From NCBI GenBank assembly GCA_035570055.1, contig DATMLM010000060.1:1-64000 (forward strand): a stretch of 64,000 nt of DNA, given 5' to 3'. This stretch comes from DASRDS01 sp035570055 (lineage in GTDB: Bacteria > Gemmatimonadota > Gemmatimonadetes > Gemmatimonadales > Gemmatimonadaceae). Under the pieces are notes generated by a model that worked only from the letters and a program-made list of their open reading frames with translations, ran no database searches and was not told where the DNA came from. Below, piece after piece: positions 8,137 through 17,439 of this stretch. The first letter of the stretch is position 1, and each line of letters starts with the position of its first letter. Position numbers and translations under genes: made by a program.

Positions 8137-11100
8137 GTGACAAGGAACCGATGGAAAACGAGATGGACGTTCAAGAAGTCCAGTACTTCTTCGTCAAACG
8201 TCCCATCTTCGCGATGGTGATCTCCATCGTGATCTTGCTGTTGGGTGCGTTCTCGATCGGCAGCCTGCCGGTGAACACCTACCCGAACATCACGCCACCC
8301 GCCGTCCAGATCTCAACCCAGTACATCGGGGCGACGGCGGAGCAAGTGGCGACAGCCGTGGCGGCGCCCATCGAGCAGCAACTGCCGTCCTTGAATGGCC
8401 TCTTGTACTACCAGACGTCGGCGGCCAGCGACGGCTCGATGACGATCAGCTGCTACTTCGACATCTCGCGCGACCAGGACCTGGCCGCGGTCGACGTGCA
8501 GAACGTGGTCGAGATCGCGAAGCCGTTGCTCCCGCAGGACGTGCAGCGCGTGGGCGTCACGGTGCAAAAAGCGCAGACGAACATCCTGCTGGCCGTCGGA
8601 TTCACGTCCGACGACCCGCGCTGGGACGCGGCGGCGCTCTCCAACTACTCCCGCATCTACGTACAAGACGAGATCTCGCGCGTGCCGGGCGTCGGCCAGG
8701 CGCAGACGTTCGGGAACCTGCAGTTCGCGATGCTGGTGAGCGCCGACCCACGGAAGCTGGCCCAGTTGGGCGTGACGGTCAGCGACATCACGAACGCGAT
8801 ACAAGAGCAGAACACCACGAACCCAGCGGGGCGCATCGGGCGCGAGCCCGCGGCGCTCGGCAACCAGTTCACGATCCCGGTGACGGCACAAGGGCGTCTC
8901 ACGACGCCGGCCGAATTCGCGGACATCATTATTCGCGCGCGGCCCGATGGATCCGTGTTGAAAGTCGGCGATGTCGCGACGGTCACGCTCGGCGCGCAGA
9001 GCTATGACAACTTCACCCGCTACGGCGTCAACCCGGGCGCGCAGGGCAACCCGCACACCAACCAGGTCGGCGGCATGCTCGTCTACCTGCGGAACGGCGC
9101 CAACGCCCTGAGCGTGAAAAAGGCGGTCATGGACCGCATGAACGAGCTGGAGCGCAACTTCCCCGCCGGCGTCCATTGGGTGCTCGGCTACGACACGACG
9201 CCATTCATTACCGCCTCGATCGCCGAAGTCGAGACGACACTGATCTTCGCGATCATTCTCGTGACGATCGTCGTGTTCGTCTTCCTGCAGAACTGGCGCT
9301 CGACGCTCATCCCGGTGCTGGCGGTGCCGGTCTCGCTCATCGGGACGTTCCTCGGCATGGGCCTCCTCGGCATGTCGATCAATCTGTTGACCCTGTTTGC
9401 GTTGGTCTTGGCCATCGGTATCGTGGTCGACGACGCTATGGTCGTGATCGAGAACGTCGAGCGCATCATGGAGGAGGACCACGTCTCCGCGAAGGTCGCG
9501 GCCGACCGCGGCATTCGACAGCTGGCCGGCGCGTTGATCGCGATCGTGCTCGTGCTCTGCTCGGTCTTCGTCCCGGTCGCGTTCTTGAGCGGCGTCACCG
9601 GTCAGCTGTTCAAGCAGTTCGCGACCACCCTCGTGATTGCCGTCATCCTGTCGGGCGTCGTCGCGTTGACGCTCACGCCGGCGCTGTGCTCGATGCTCTT
9701 GACCGAGCGCGCGACGGTAGAGGTCAAGACGGGATTCTTCGGCTGGTTCAATCGGGGATTCGACCGCTTCCGCGATTGGTACGTGGGCATCATGCACCGG
9801 CTCGTCGATCATCCGATTCCGGTGCTCGGCATGGTCGCACTGATCCTCGTCGGCATCTACTACTTCTCGAACAACGTGCCGACCGGCTTCTTGCCCCCGG
9901 AAGACAAGGGGTACTTCGTCGTGGGCGTCGAGCTGCCGGGCGGCGCGTCGGCCCAACGGACGAGCGCGACGCTCAGTCAGGTCGAGAAATTTTTGCTGTC
10001 GCAGCCCGAAGTGGACCACACGTTCTCGCTCACCGGATTCAGCCTCATTCTCGGTACGAATCAGACGAGCTCGGGGACGCTCTTCGCCGTCCTCAAGCCA
10101 TGGGATGACCCGGCGCGGAAGGGAAAGGGCCACGACGTCGAATCGGTCATCGGGCGTTCGATGGGGTTCTTCTTCACCATCAAGGACGCGCTCGTGTTCG
10201 GGTTCAACTTCCCGGAGATTCCGGGCATCGGCACGAGCGCCGGCCTCGAGATGCAGCTGCAGGACCGCAACGTCAACGACGTGCGGAAGTTCGCGCAGTA
10301 CGTCAACCAGTTCACCGCCGAGGCGAGTCAGCTCAAGGACAAGAGCGGCAAACCGATCGGATCGGGGATTCGGAGCACGATCCGCGTCGACGTGCCACAG
10401 CTCTACGTCGACGTTGACCGGGCCAAGACGAAGTCGCTGGGCATCCCGATCTCGGATGTCTACAACACGCTGTCTTCGTTGCTCGCCAACAACTATGTGA
10501 ACGACTTCAACCTGTACGGCCGGACGTATCGCGTACAGCTCGAAGCGCAGCAGCAGTACCGCGGAACGCCGGAGGACATCGGCGAGCTGTACGTGCGCTC
10601 GGCGACCGGCGGGATGGTCCCGATCTCGGCGCTGACGCGGACGTCGTTCCGCGCGGGTCCGACGGTCATGAATCGTTTCAACGGATTCACGTCGGCCCTC
10701 GTGATCGGCACGCCGGACAACGGTCATAGCTCGGGCGACTTGCTCAAGGCCGTGACGAACCTCGCGCGCACCGAGTACGAACCGAAAGGCGTCGGCTATG
10801 CGTTCAGCGGCCAGTCGTTTCAGGAGACGCTGGCCACGGGGCGCGGCGTCGGCCTGGTGCTCGGCCTCGGCATCTGCATGGCGTTCCTCGTGCTCGCCGC
10901 GCAATACGAGAGTTGGTCGATGCCGCTCGCCGTCATGCTCGGCGTGCCGTTCGGGTTGCTCGGCGCGTTCCTCGCCGTGTATCTCCGTGGCATGGCGAAC
11001 GATATCTATTTTCGTATCGGCCTGATCGTCGTGATCGGCCTCGAAGCGAAAAATGCCATTCTAATCGTCGAGTTCGCGCGAGAGCTCAGAGAGACCGGCC

Positions 11101-11405
11101 TTTCTATTAAAGACGCGGCGATCCAGGCCGGACGTGAGCGACTGCGTCCGATTCTCATGACCTCGTTCGCGTTCATTCTTGGCGTTGCGCCCTTGCTGTT
11201 TGCGACCGGGGCGGGAGCGGGGAGCCGGCACTCGTTAGGGACTGGCGTGTGCTTCGGTATGCTGCTCGAGACGCTGTTCGGTGTCGTCTTCATTCCCACT
11301 CTGTTCGTTATCGTGCGCACGGCCAGTGAAGAAGGCATCTTCCGCCGCCGCGCGCCCGCCACTTCGCCCGCACTTGCCCCGGCCCCATCGACCGGGGATG
11401 ACTGA
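8133..11405 (+). CDS. RND multidrug efflux transporter (AcrB/HAE1 type)
   Basis: A 1090-residue protein of the hydrophobe/amphiphile efflux-1 family. TM1 begins with FFVKRPIFAMVISIVILLLGAF. TM4 contains LFALVLAIGIVVDDAMVVIENVERIM, carrying the paired Asp residues of the proton relay. A second conserved block, RPILMTSFAFILGVAPLL, lies in the C-terminal half. Twelve transmembrane helices and two large periplasmic loops are apparent, the normal size. The N terminus is about 20 residues longer than usual (MSDKEPMENEMDVQEV), so Met10 may be the true start. It forms a tripartite proton-driven pump with the flanking adaptor and outer-membrane factor. Specificity cannot be read from sequence. Confidence 0.95.
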   Translation: MSDKEPMENEMDVQEVQYFFVKRPIFAMVISIVILLLGAFSIGSLPVNTYPNITPPAVQISTQYIGATAEQVATAVAAPIEQQLPSLNGLLYYQTSAASDGSMTISCYFDISRDQDLAAVDVQNVVEIAKPLLPQDVQRVGVTVQKAQTNILLAVGFTSDDPRWDAAALSNYSRIYVQDEISRVPGVGQAQTFGNLQFAMLVSADPRKLAQLGVTVSDITNAIQEQNTTNPAGRIGREPAALGNQFTIPVTAQGRLTTPAEFADIIIRARPDGSVLKVGDVATVTLGAQSYDNFTRYGVNPGAQGNPHTNQVGGMLVYLRNGANALSVKKAVMDRMNELERNFPAGVHWVLGYDTTPFITASIAEVETTLIFAIILVTIVVFVFLQNWRSTLIPVLAVPVSLIGTFLGMGLLGMSINLLTLFALVLAIGIVVDDAMVVIENVERIMEEDHVSAKVAADRGIRQLAGALIAIVLVLCSVFVPVAFLSGVTGQLFKQFATTLVIAVILSGVVALTLTPALCSMLLTERATVEVKTGFFGWFNRGFDRFRDWYVGIMHRLVDHPIPVLGMVALILVGIYYFSNNVPTGFLPPEDKGYFVVGVELPGGASAQRTSATLSQVEKFLLSQPEVDHTFSLTGFSLILGTNQTSSGTLFAVLKPWDDPARKGKGHDVESVIGRSMGFFFTIKDALVFGFNFPEIPGIGTSAGLEMQLQDRNVNDVRKFAQYVNQFTAEASQLKDKSGKPIGSGIRSTIRVDVPQLYVDVDRAKTKSLGIPISDVYNTLSSLLANNYVNDFNLYGRTYRVQLEAQQQYRGTPEDIGELYVRSATGGMVPISALTRTSFRAGPTVMNRFNGFTSALVIGTPDNGHSSGDLLKAVTNLARTEYEPKGVGYAFSGQSFQETLATGRGVGLVLGLGICMAFLVLAAQYESWSMPLAVMLGVPFGLLGAFLAVYLRGMANDIYFRIGLIVVIGLEAKNAILIVEFARELRETGLSIKDAAIQAGRERLRPILMTSFAFILGVAPLLFATGAGAGSRHSLGTGVCFGMLLETLFGVVFIPTLFVIVRTASEEGIFRRRAPATSPALAPAPSTGDD

Positions 11406-11406
11406 T

Positions 11407-12975
11407 ATGAAACGTTTTGTACTGATCTTCCCGTTCGCACTGGCGACCGCGTGCGCCCTTGGGCCGACGTATCATCGGCCCAAGGTGGACTCGCCGACGG
11501 CGTATCAAAAACCCAGCGCCACGGAGGACTCGAGCAAGGCGACGTTCGACTCGCTGGCCCTCAGCCGCGACTCGATGATCCACCTGGCCGGTGACACCAT
11601 GCGGCTGCCCCCGGCGGGCGAGGCATCCGGGCGGCGGACCAACGAGTCGCCGACTCCGAACTACAAGCTGTCGGACACCGCGGCCAACCTGACCTGGTTC
11701 GATCTGTTCCAGGACACGGTGCTCACGCAGCTCGTGACGACCGCGATCAACGAGAATCGCGACGTGCGGGTTGCCGTGGCCACGATAGCCGAATACCGGG
11801 CGGCGTTGGGCCAATCCACCGGCCCGCTCTTTCCGCAGATCGACGTGACGGGTCAGTCGGGACGTGAGAAGCTGAGCTTTGGCCCGACGGTGCCGATCCC
11901 CGCGCTCAACACCAATCAGCTCCTGGCCAACGTCTCTTGGGAGCTCGACTTCTGGGGACGTCTGCGGCAGACCCGCGAGGGGGCCCGCAATGACCTGCTG
12001 GCACAAGAGGATAGTCGGCGGTCGGTCGTGATCGATCTGGTCAGCACCGTCGCCGCCGCGTATCTGCGCCTGCGCGAGTTGGACCTCGATCTCGAGATCG
12101 CTCAGAATACGCTGCGCTCGAACCAGCAGACCTTGAATCTCGCGCAGCAGCGCTTCAACCGCGGTGTGATCTCGGAGCTGGACGTCCGGCAATTTCAGGC
12201 CAACGTCGCTGATCCGGCCGCCCAGGTCGCGAGTTACGAGCGGCAGATTCGCCAGCAAGAGGACACGGTGGCGTTCTTGCTCGGTCACTATCCGGGACCC
12301 ATTCCCCGTGGCAAGCCGCTGAGTGATGTGCTGGCGCAAGTCGACGTGCCGATCGGATTACCATCGCAGTTGCTGGAGCGGCGGCCCGACGTGCGGGAGG
12401 CCGAGCACAATCTCGTCGCGGCAACCCGTCGTGTCGGCGCCGCGCTCGACGATCGCCTGCCCAAGTTCACGATTAGCGGCCAATGGGGCGCAGAGACGTT
12501 CGACCCGGCACGTTACCTCGGGCGTGGCCAGTTCGACCAACTCGGCAATCAGGTGTACCAGATCTTCCTCGGGGTGTCCATCCCGATCTTCCACGGCGGC
12601 TCGCTCGCGGCGGCACAGGATGCGGCGCAAGCCAAGCGCGAGCAGGCACGGTATCTGTACGAGAAGACCGTGCTCGATGCTACGCGCGAGGTCGACGGGG
12701 CGCTCGTCGAAGTACGGACGGATCGCGAGCAGGTCGTCGCGCAGCAGACACAGGTCAATGCGCTGCGTCGGGCGCTGCAGCTGGCCAACGACCGCTACGC
12801 GGCCGGCGTCTCCAGCTACCTCGACGTGCTGAACGCCGAGCGCAGCTTATTTACCGCCGAGCTGTCGCTGACGGCGGCGGAGCGCCAAGGCCTCGTAGGC
12901 ATCGTGACGCTCTATCGCGCGCTTGGTGGTGGGTGGCCGGTGCCAGGTTACAAGCTCGAGAGCGCCGGCAAATGA
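11407..12975 (+). CDS. Outer-membrane efflux lipoprotein (NodT/OprM family)
   Basis: The ATG at 11407, 1 nt after the pump stop, starts MKRFVLIFPFALATACALGPTYHRPKV, a lipoprotein signal with the typical GP-x-Y-x-RP sequence after the lipidated Cys. The 522-residue mature protein has two repeated outer-membrane-efflux domains with long alpha-helical hairpins (NRGVISELDVRQFQANVAD and YAAGVSSYLDVLNAERSLFTAELSL) and the VPIGLPSQLLERRPDVREAEHNLVAA motif. Roughly 70 residues after the signal (positions 30-100) are Thr/Ser/Pro-rich and low complexity, longer than in OprM. It forms the exit duct of the pump. Its stop overlaps the next start (ATGA). Confidence 0.93.
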   Translation: MKRFVLIFPFALATACALGPTYHRPKVDSPTAYQKPSATEDSSKATFDSLALSRDSMIHLAGDTMRLPPAGEASGRRTNESPTPNYKLSDTAANLTWFDLFQDTVLTQLVTTAINENRDVRVAVATIAEYRAALGQSTGPLFPQIDVTGQSGREKLSFGPTVPIPALNTNQLLANVSWELDFWGRLRQTREGARNDLLAQEDSRRSVVIDLVSTVAAAYLRLRELDLDLEIAQNTLRSNQQTLNLAQQRFNRGVISELDVRQFQANVADPAAQVASYERQIRQQEDTVAFLLGHYPGPIPRGKPLSDVLAQVDVPIGLPSQLLERRPDVREAEHNLVAATRRVGAALDDRLPKFTISGQWGAETFDPARYLGRGQFDQLGNQVYQIFLGVSIPIFHGGSLAAAQDAAQAKREQARYLYEKTVLDATREVDGALVEVRTDREQVVAQQTQVNALRRALQLANDRYAAGVSSYLDVLNAERSLFTAELSLTAAERQGLVGIVTLYRALGGGWPVPGYKLESAGK

Positions 12976-13301
12976 GGTTACTCGTCGCCGCCGTAATCGC
13001 GTGGCAGACCGTGGTCGTGAGCGCCGACTCGGCGGCCACGCACGTCGGTCAAACGGCGACGGTCGAGGGGACCGTCGCCAACGTCAAGCACGCTCCGCGC
13101 TTCCACGCGATCTTCGTCGACTTCGGCGCCGCCTATCCGAATCAGTCGTTCACGGCATACATCGACGAGAAGAACGCCAGCAAGTTCCCCGACGTCGATA
13201 AGCTCATGTCGCACAAGGCCAAGGTCACCGGCAAGATCGTCCTGTACCGGGGCAAGCCGGAAATTGTCGTCGAGGAGGCATCGCAACTCGTCGGCGAGTA
13301 A
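12972..13301 (+). CDS. Small exported OB-fold protein
   Basis: A 109-residue protein with a signal-like start (MRLLVAAVIAWQTVVVSA). A single five-strand OB-fold follows: HVGQTATVEGTVANVK, FHAIFVDFGAAYPNQSFTAYI, and KAKVTGKIVLYRGKPEIVVEEASQ. The same arrangement occurs in nucleic-acid-binding OB proteins, where the last strand reads GxPEIxxxxPxQ. Its start overlaps the efflux-channel stop by 4 nt, so it is co-translated with the RND genes, but a functional link is unclear. It could equally belong with the cobT gene that starts 10 nt later. Export is inferred from the leader only. Confidence 0.68.
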   Translation: MRLLVAAVIAWQTVVVSADSAATHVGQTATVEGTVANVKHAPRFHAIFVDFGAAYPNQSFTAYIDEKNASKFPDVDKLMSHKAKVTGKIVLYRGKPEIVVEEASQLVGE

Positions 13302-13311
13302 ATTGACGCGC

Positions 13312-14313
13312 ATGATCGCCGCCGCCGCACAACGCGCTATCGACGAAAAAACCAAGCCGCTCGGCTCCCTTGGTGAACTCGAGACCTGGGCCGTGCGGCT
13401 TGCGTGCATTCAGAACACGCTCACCCCTCGCATTGACCACGCTCGGATCCTGGTGTTCGGCGCCGACCACGGCGTCGCGGCCGAGGGGGTGAGCGCGTAT
13501 CCACCCCAGGTGACGCCGGAGATGATGCGCAACTTTGCGCGCGGCGGCGCGGCCATCAACGTGCTGGCGAAAGCGAATGGCCTCGAGGTCGAGGTCATTG
13601 ATGTGGGCGTCAATGCCGACCTCTCGTCGCTCGAGGGCATCGTGCACGCGTCGGTGCGTCGAGGCTCGCGCAATATGCTGCACGAGCCGGCCATGACGGC
13701 CGACGAATGCACGGCAGCCGTGAACGTCGGGCGCGAGGCCATCCGGCGGGCGGCCAGCGAAGGTGTCCAGGCCGTGGGCCTCGGCGAGATGGGTATCGGC
13801 AACACCACCGCGGCCGCGGCGCTGCTGAGTGGCCTGACTGGCGCGCCGGCGTCAGAGACCGTCGGGCGCGGAACGGGTGTCGATGACGAGCGCCTCGCGC
13901 ACAAACGTGACGTCGTCGCCCAGGCGGTAGCGAAGTACGCTTCGGACAATCCCAAGGCGACACTGGCTGCGCTCGGCGGTCTGGAGCTGGCGGCGATCGC
14001 TGGCGCGGCGCTCGAGGCTCCGGCGCACGGGATGATCGTCGTGGCTGACGGTTTCATCTCGACCGTCGCGACACTCGCCGCCGTGCGGATCGATCCGAAC
14101 ATCCGCGCGAATCTGTTCTGGGCGCATCGCTCGGCCGAGCAGGGACACGGCGTCGCGCTGGAGGCGCTCGGGGCCATTCCCATGCTCGACCTCAAGTGCC
14201 GGCTCGGCGAGGGCACCGGCGCCGCGCTCGCCATCCCCCTGCTCCGCTCGGCCGCGGCAGTGCTCACAGAAATGGCGACGTTCGCCTCGGCGAGCGTCTC
14301 GCGCGAGGCGTAG
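13312..14313 (+). CDS. cobT: Nicotinate-nucleotide-dimethylbenzimidazole phosphoribosyltransferase
   Basis: A 333-residue enzyme that makes alpha-ribazole phosphate from dimethylbenzimidazole and nicotinate mononucleotide for the lower ligand of cobalamin. Visible family features are TKPLGSLGELE at the N terminus, VFGADHGVAAEGVSAYPPQVT, NFARGGAAINVLA, GLGEMGIGNTTAAAALLS, GRGTGVDDERLAHKRDVV and, near the C terminus, FWAHRSAEQGHGVALEALGAIPMLDLKCRLGEGTGAALA with the catalytic Glu. The ATG at 13312 is chosen over longer in-frame starts that lie within the OB-fold gene. It is followed directly by cobS. Confidence 0.95.
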   Translation: MIAAAAQRAIDEKTKPLGSLGELETWAVRLACIQNTLTPRIDHARILVFGADHGVAAEGVSAYPPQVTPEMMRNFARGGAAINVLAKANGLEVEVIDVGVNADLSSLEGIVHASVRRGSRNMLHEPAMTADECTAAVNVGREAIRRAASEGVQAVGLGEMGIGNTTAAAALLSGLTGAPASETVGRGTGVDDERLAHKRDVVAQAVAKYASDNPKATLAALGGLELAAIAGAALEAPAHGMIVVADGFISTVATLAAVRIDPNIRANLFWAHRSAEQGHGVALEALGAIPMLDLKCRLGEGTGAALAIPLLRSAAAVLTEMATFASASVSREA

Positions 14314-14323
14314 TACGCGAGCG

Positions 14324-15037
14324 CTGCGCGGCGCGGTCACGTTCCTCACGCGGATTCCCTTCCCGGGTCCGCTCGATCCGACGGATTTCGGCGCGGCGAC
14401 CGTCTACTTCCCGCTGATCGGCGCGCTCGTCGGCGGCGTTGGCGCCGGCGTATTCTGGCTCGTCAGCATCTTCTGGCCGACGCCCGTCGCCCTGGTCCTC
14501 TCGCTCACCGCCACGGTGCTGGTCACCGGTGCATTGCACGAGGACGCGCTGGCGGATGCGGCCGACGGATTCGGCGGCGGATCGACGCCGGAGCGCGTGC
14601 TCGAGATCATGAAAGACAGCCGCGTCGGCTCCTACGGGGTCGTCGCGCTCATTCTGGCCATTCTCCTCAAGCTCGCGTCGCTCGCCTCCCTGACGCGTGG
14701 GGACGTCGTCGTAGCGTTGATCGCCGCCCACACGTTGGCGCGGTGGTCGAGCGTGTGGCTCCTTGGTCGCTACGAATACGTGGGAACCAAGGGCGCGGCG
14801 TTCGCCGGCAGCGTGACGACGTTGCGACTCGTTCTGGCAACGGTGTTGGCGCTCGGGATTTGCGCGCTGGCGCTTCAGCGCCGAGCGTTCATCCCGGTGC
14901 TGATCGCCCTGGGTGTGACGACGGTGACCGGGGCGTATTTCAGGAGGCGACTCGGCGGCGTCACGGGCGACTGCCTTGGCGCAGCGAATCAGCTCGTCGA
15001 GCTCGCCGTATATCTGACGCTCGCGGCAGCCGTCTAG
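14324..15037 (+). CDS. cobS: Adenosylcobinamide-GDP ribazoletransferase (cobalamin synthase), non-canonical start
   Basis: This integral membrane enzyme joins adenosylcobinamide-GDP with alpha-ribazole. The frame is intact, with RGAVTFLTRIPFPGP at the start, ALHEDALADAADGFGGGSTPERVLEIMKDSRVGSYG in the middle and GGVTGDCLGAANQLVE near the end, all family signatures, plus several hydrophobic helices. The N-terminal part is coded, but there is no ATG, GTG or TTG in frame upstream of 14516, which is already past the conserved N terminus. The best candidates are CTG at 14324 (reading M-RGAVTFLTRIP, the normal family start) or ACG at 14315. Length is then 237 residues, close to normal. Translational coupling to cobT, 10 nt upstream, may allow the weak start. 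Confidence 0.88.
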   Translation: MRGAVTFLTRIPFPGPLDPTDFGAATVYFPLIGALVGGVGAGVFWLVSIFWPTPVALVLSLTATVLVTGALHEDALADAADGFGGGSTPERVLEIMKDSRVGSYGVVALILAILLKLASLASLTRGDVVVALIAAHTLARWSSVWLLGRYEYVGTKGAAFAGSVTTLRLVLATVLALGICALALQRRAFIPVLIALGVTTVTGAYFRRRLGGVTGDCLGAANQLVELAVYLTLAAAV

Positions 15038-15660
15038 AGCTCGATCCCGGCCTGGGCACCGAGGCCGCGGTCGCGGTACGGGTGCTTGATGAGACGCATC
15101 TCGGTTACCAGATCGGCGGCGGCAATTAACTCGGCCGGCGCGTCGCGACCGGTGACGACGACGTGGGTGCCTTTGGGACGGTCGGCGATCGCTGATACAA
15201 CCGACGACGTATCGAGCCAGCCGAATGTCAGCGCATACGTGAGCTCGTCGAGGATCAGTACGTCGAACGTGCCCTTGGCCAGGGCTTCGCGGCACAGCGT
15301 CCAGCCGCGCTCGGCGAGCGCGCGATCGGCGGCAATGTTTTCGGTGAGCCACGTGAAGCCGTCGCCGAGTGGGGTGATCTCGACGCCGAGTTGCCGCGCG
15401 GCGCGGTGTTCGCCGTAGTCGGCGTTCGCGTTCTTGATGAACTGAAACATCCCGACGGTCATGCCGCGGCCAGCCGCGCGGAGGAGTAGGCCGAGGGCGG
15501 CCGTCGTCTTGCCCTTGCCATCGCCGGTGTGGACGATCAGCAGGCCGTGGCGTTGATCACGCGGGGGGACGCGGCGCGAGGAGGGGCGCTTTTGTTTTGG
15601 ACGCGGGACCTTGCCGCCTTCGTCATCGGGCGGTGCGAGGGGGTCGGTGCGGTCAGCCAT
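15034..15660 (-). CDS. cobO: Cob(I)yrinic acid a,c-diamide adenosyltransferase (CobA/CobO/BtuR family)
   Basis: A 208-residue ATP:corrinoid adenosyltransferase that transfers the 5'-deoxyadenosyl group from ATP to Co(I) corrinoids. The P-loop reads HTGDGKGKTTAALGL. MFQFIKNANADYGE, ILDELTYALTFGWLD and VVVTGRDAPAELIAAADLVTEM follow, ending KHPYRDRGLGAQAGIEL, the family C terminus. The N-terminal 35 residues are a charged, Pro-rich extension. It is the last gene of the riboswitch-headed operon and overlaps cobD by 8 nt. Its stop and the convergent cobS stop share the sequence CTAG. Confidence 0.95.
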   Translation of the reverse strand: MADRTDPLAPPDDEGGKVPRPKQKRPSSRRVPPRDQRHGLLIVHTGDGKGKTTAALGLLLRAAGRGMTVGMFQFIKNANADYGEHRAARQLGVEITPLGDGFTWLTENIAADRALAERGWTLCREALAKGTFDVLILDELTYALTFGWLDTSSVVSAIADRPKGTHVVVTGRDAPAELIAAADLVTEMRLIKHPYRDRGLGAQAGIEL

Positions 15661-16606
15661 GTGTGAGTCCTCGCCGTAAGACGGCATTCTCTGGCTCAGT
15701 TCTGACGGCCACGCGGATCCAGCCCGGGAGGCCGAACGATGTGCAGTCACGCACCTGGATACCGGTCGCGCGAGCGCGCAGGAGACCATAGTGCGTGTCG
15801 CTCGGCACGCGCTCGATTCCCACGTCGTCGCACCACGACCAGAGGTCAGTGGCGCTCTGGCGGAGTAGTGCGATCGTGCGGCAGACGTGCGCCTCGGCCT
15901 CGTCCGTGAGCGCGGCGATCGCGGCGGCTTGTGCGGGGGCCGAGACCATCCATGGCACGCGCACGCGATTGAGCGCGGCGATGATCGACGACGGGCCAAT
16001 CGCGAAGCCGACGCGCACGCCAGCGAGCGCATGGTCCTTCGTGAGTGATCGCAAGTGCAAGACAGCGGGATGGCCCGGTAGCGCCGGCGTGCCGAGCGGC
16101 TTGGACGTAAACGCGTCGTATGCCTGGTCTAGCACCAAGAGCGTGTCGACTTCGGCGCACGCATCGGCAATCGTACTGAGCGTCTCACACGGGATCGGCG
16201 TGCCAGCTGGACTCGTCGGAGCGGCGATGAACGCGAGTCGCGGGCGGTGCGTGCGAATGGCCGCCAGGATATCCCCTTGGAACGGGCGATGCACTCGCGC
16301 ACCGGCGAGCAGCGCGGCGCGGCCGTACTCGGCGAATGCAGGGCGCGGGATGACGACGCAATCGCCCGGACGAAGCAGTGCCGCCGTCAGTGCGTGAATC
16401 AACTCGGCGGTACCCGCGCCACACGCGACCTCGTCCACTGGACGTCTCCATCGGGCGGCCGCGGCCTCGCATGCGGCGATGCATCGAGCGTCGGGATACG
16501 CGTCGATCGACGCCGAGAGGATCGCCTCGCGTACGTTGGGCGCCGGGCCGTAGGCGTTGACGCAAACGGCGAAACCGCCGCGACCGTGTGTCGCCTCCCG
16601 TATCAT
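15653..16606 (-). CDS. cobD: Threonine-phosphate decarboxylase-like PLP enzyme (CobD/CobC)
   Basis: A 317-residue fold-type I PLP enzyme. In the cobalamin pathway, L-threonine-O-3-phosphate decarboxylase supplies (R)-1-aminopropan-2-ol phosphate for attachment by CbiB. Visible motifs are VNAYGPAPNVREAIL, CGAGTAELIHAL, PTSPAGTPIP, LVLDQAYDAF (PLP Asp) and LHLRSLTKDHALAGVRVGF, with the Schiff-base Lys in SLTK. Histidinol-phosphate aminotransferases share these motifs, so the assignment depends on context: it overlaps cbiB by 4 nt and cobO by 8 nt in a cobalamin operon. The family C-terminal motif WIRVAVRT is present. Confidence 0.87.
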   Translation of the reverse strand: MIREATHGRGGFAVCVNAYGPAPNVREAILSASIDAYPDARCIAACEAAAARWRRPVDEVACGAGTAELIHALTAALLRPGDCVVIPRPAFAEYGRAALLAGARVHRPFQGDILAAIRTHRPRLAFIAAPTSPAGTPIPCETLSTIADACAEVDTLLVLDQAYDAFTSKPLGTPALPGHPAVLHLRSLTKDHALAGVRVGFAIGPSSIIAALNRVRVPWMVSAPAQAAAIAALTDEAEAHVCRTIALLRQSATDLWSWCDDVGIERVPSDTHYGLLRARATGIQVRDCTSFGLPGWIRVAVRTEPENAVLRRGLTHG

Positions 16607-17439
16607 GCGAGTTCGACCAGGGCTGTGGCCAAGGCGGCGGTCACGGCTGTGACGTAGCGAGCGCGCGCGAGGTCGGCGGCCGTGGGCGGGCGGCCGCCGG
16701 CGTGCAATGTGTAGACGCCGCGCTTGACGAGCACGACGCCGAGGGCACCGGCCATCGCGGCCATGGGCCAGCCGCCGTTCGGGCTCGGACACCGCCGCGC
16801 ATCGGCCCGCGCGACCGTGAGAGCCTGGCGTGGCACGCCTGAGGCGATCGCAATCAGCACGGCGCTGAGTCGTGCCGGGAGCCAGTTCACGACATCGTCG
16901 GTTCGGGCGGCCGGCTTCCCGAACCACTCCAGCTCCGGCGTGCGATAACCGAGCATGGCGTCGGCCGTGTTGATCGCGCGGTAAGCGTACGCGGCGGGAA
17001 GGCCGCCGAGTCGATACGCCAGGAGCGGCGCCACGACGCTGTCGCTCACGTTCTCCGCCAATGATGAAATGGCGGCGCCCGCGACCTGGCTCGCGTCGAG
17101 GTTCGTCACGTCGCGAGACACGAGGTGATACGATAGAAGACGTCGCGCCTCGTCGAGTTGACCGGCCGCCAGCGCGTGCTCGACCGCTTCTCCGGCTTCG
17201 AGTAATGCGCGCAGGGAGAGCGCCGGCTTGAGCGCGATCGGTTCGAGCATGCGGGGCACGAGGCTCGCGCCCGCCGCGGAGGCGAGCGTGACGCCGAGGA
17301 GAGTGGCCGCGCCATCGAGAAAAGATCCCACCGGAACGGCCGAGATGGCGCGGCCCATCCAGACGACGGGGTGGAGGGCCGACGGCGGTTCGCCGAACGC
17401 CCAATCGAGCAGCATGGCAACCGCCGGTGCGCCTCTCAA
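16603..17439 (-). CDS. cbiB: Adenosylcobinamide-phosphate synthase
   Basis: A 278-residue integral membrane protein. The family signatures are MLLDWAFGEPPSALHPVVWMGRAISA at the N terminus, SLAENVSDSVVAPLLAYRLGGLPAAYAYRAINTADAMLGYRTPELEWFGKPAARTDDVVNWLPARLSA in the middle and PNGGWPMAAMAGALGVVLVKRGVY towards the C terminus. It couples adenosylcobyric acid to aminopropanol phosphate, the product of the adjacent cobD. Stop and start codons overlap with both neighbours (ATGA). It acts in the cytoplasmic membrane. Confidence 0.95.
   Translation of the reverse strand: MRGAPAVAMLLDWAFGEPPSALHPVVWMGRAISAVPVGSFLDGAATLLGVTLASAAGASLVPRMLEPIALKPALSLRALLEAGEAVEHALAAGQLDEARRLLSYHLVSRDVTNLDASQVAGAAISSLAENVSDSVVAPLLAYRLGGLPAAYAYRAINTADAMLGYRTPELEWFGKPAARTDDVVNWLPARLSAVLIAIASGVPRQALTVARADARRCPSPNGGWPMAAMAGALGVVLVKRGVYTLHAGGRPPTAADLARARYVTAVTAALATALVELA

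Noticed and set aside
8313..10904. 863-residue open frame on the minus strand opposite the RND pump gene
   Set aside because: It is antisense to a well-conserved gene, is Arg/His/Asp-rich low-complexity sequence typical of GC-rich shadow frames, and has no domain.
14516..15037. CobS starting at GTG 14516 as a truncated gene
   Set aside because: That start would remove the conserved N terminus, which is present and open in the same frame upstream.
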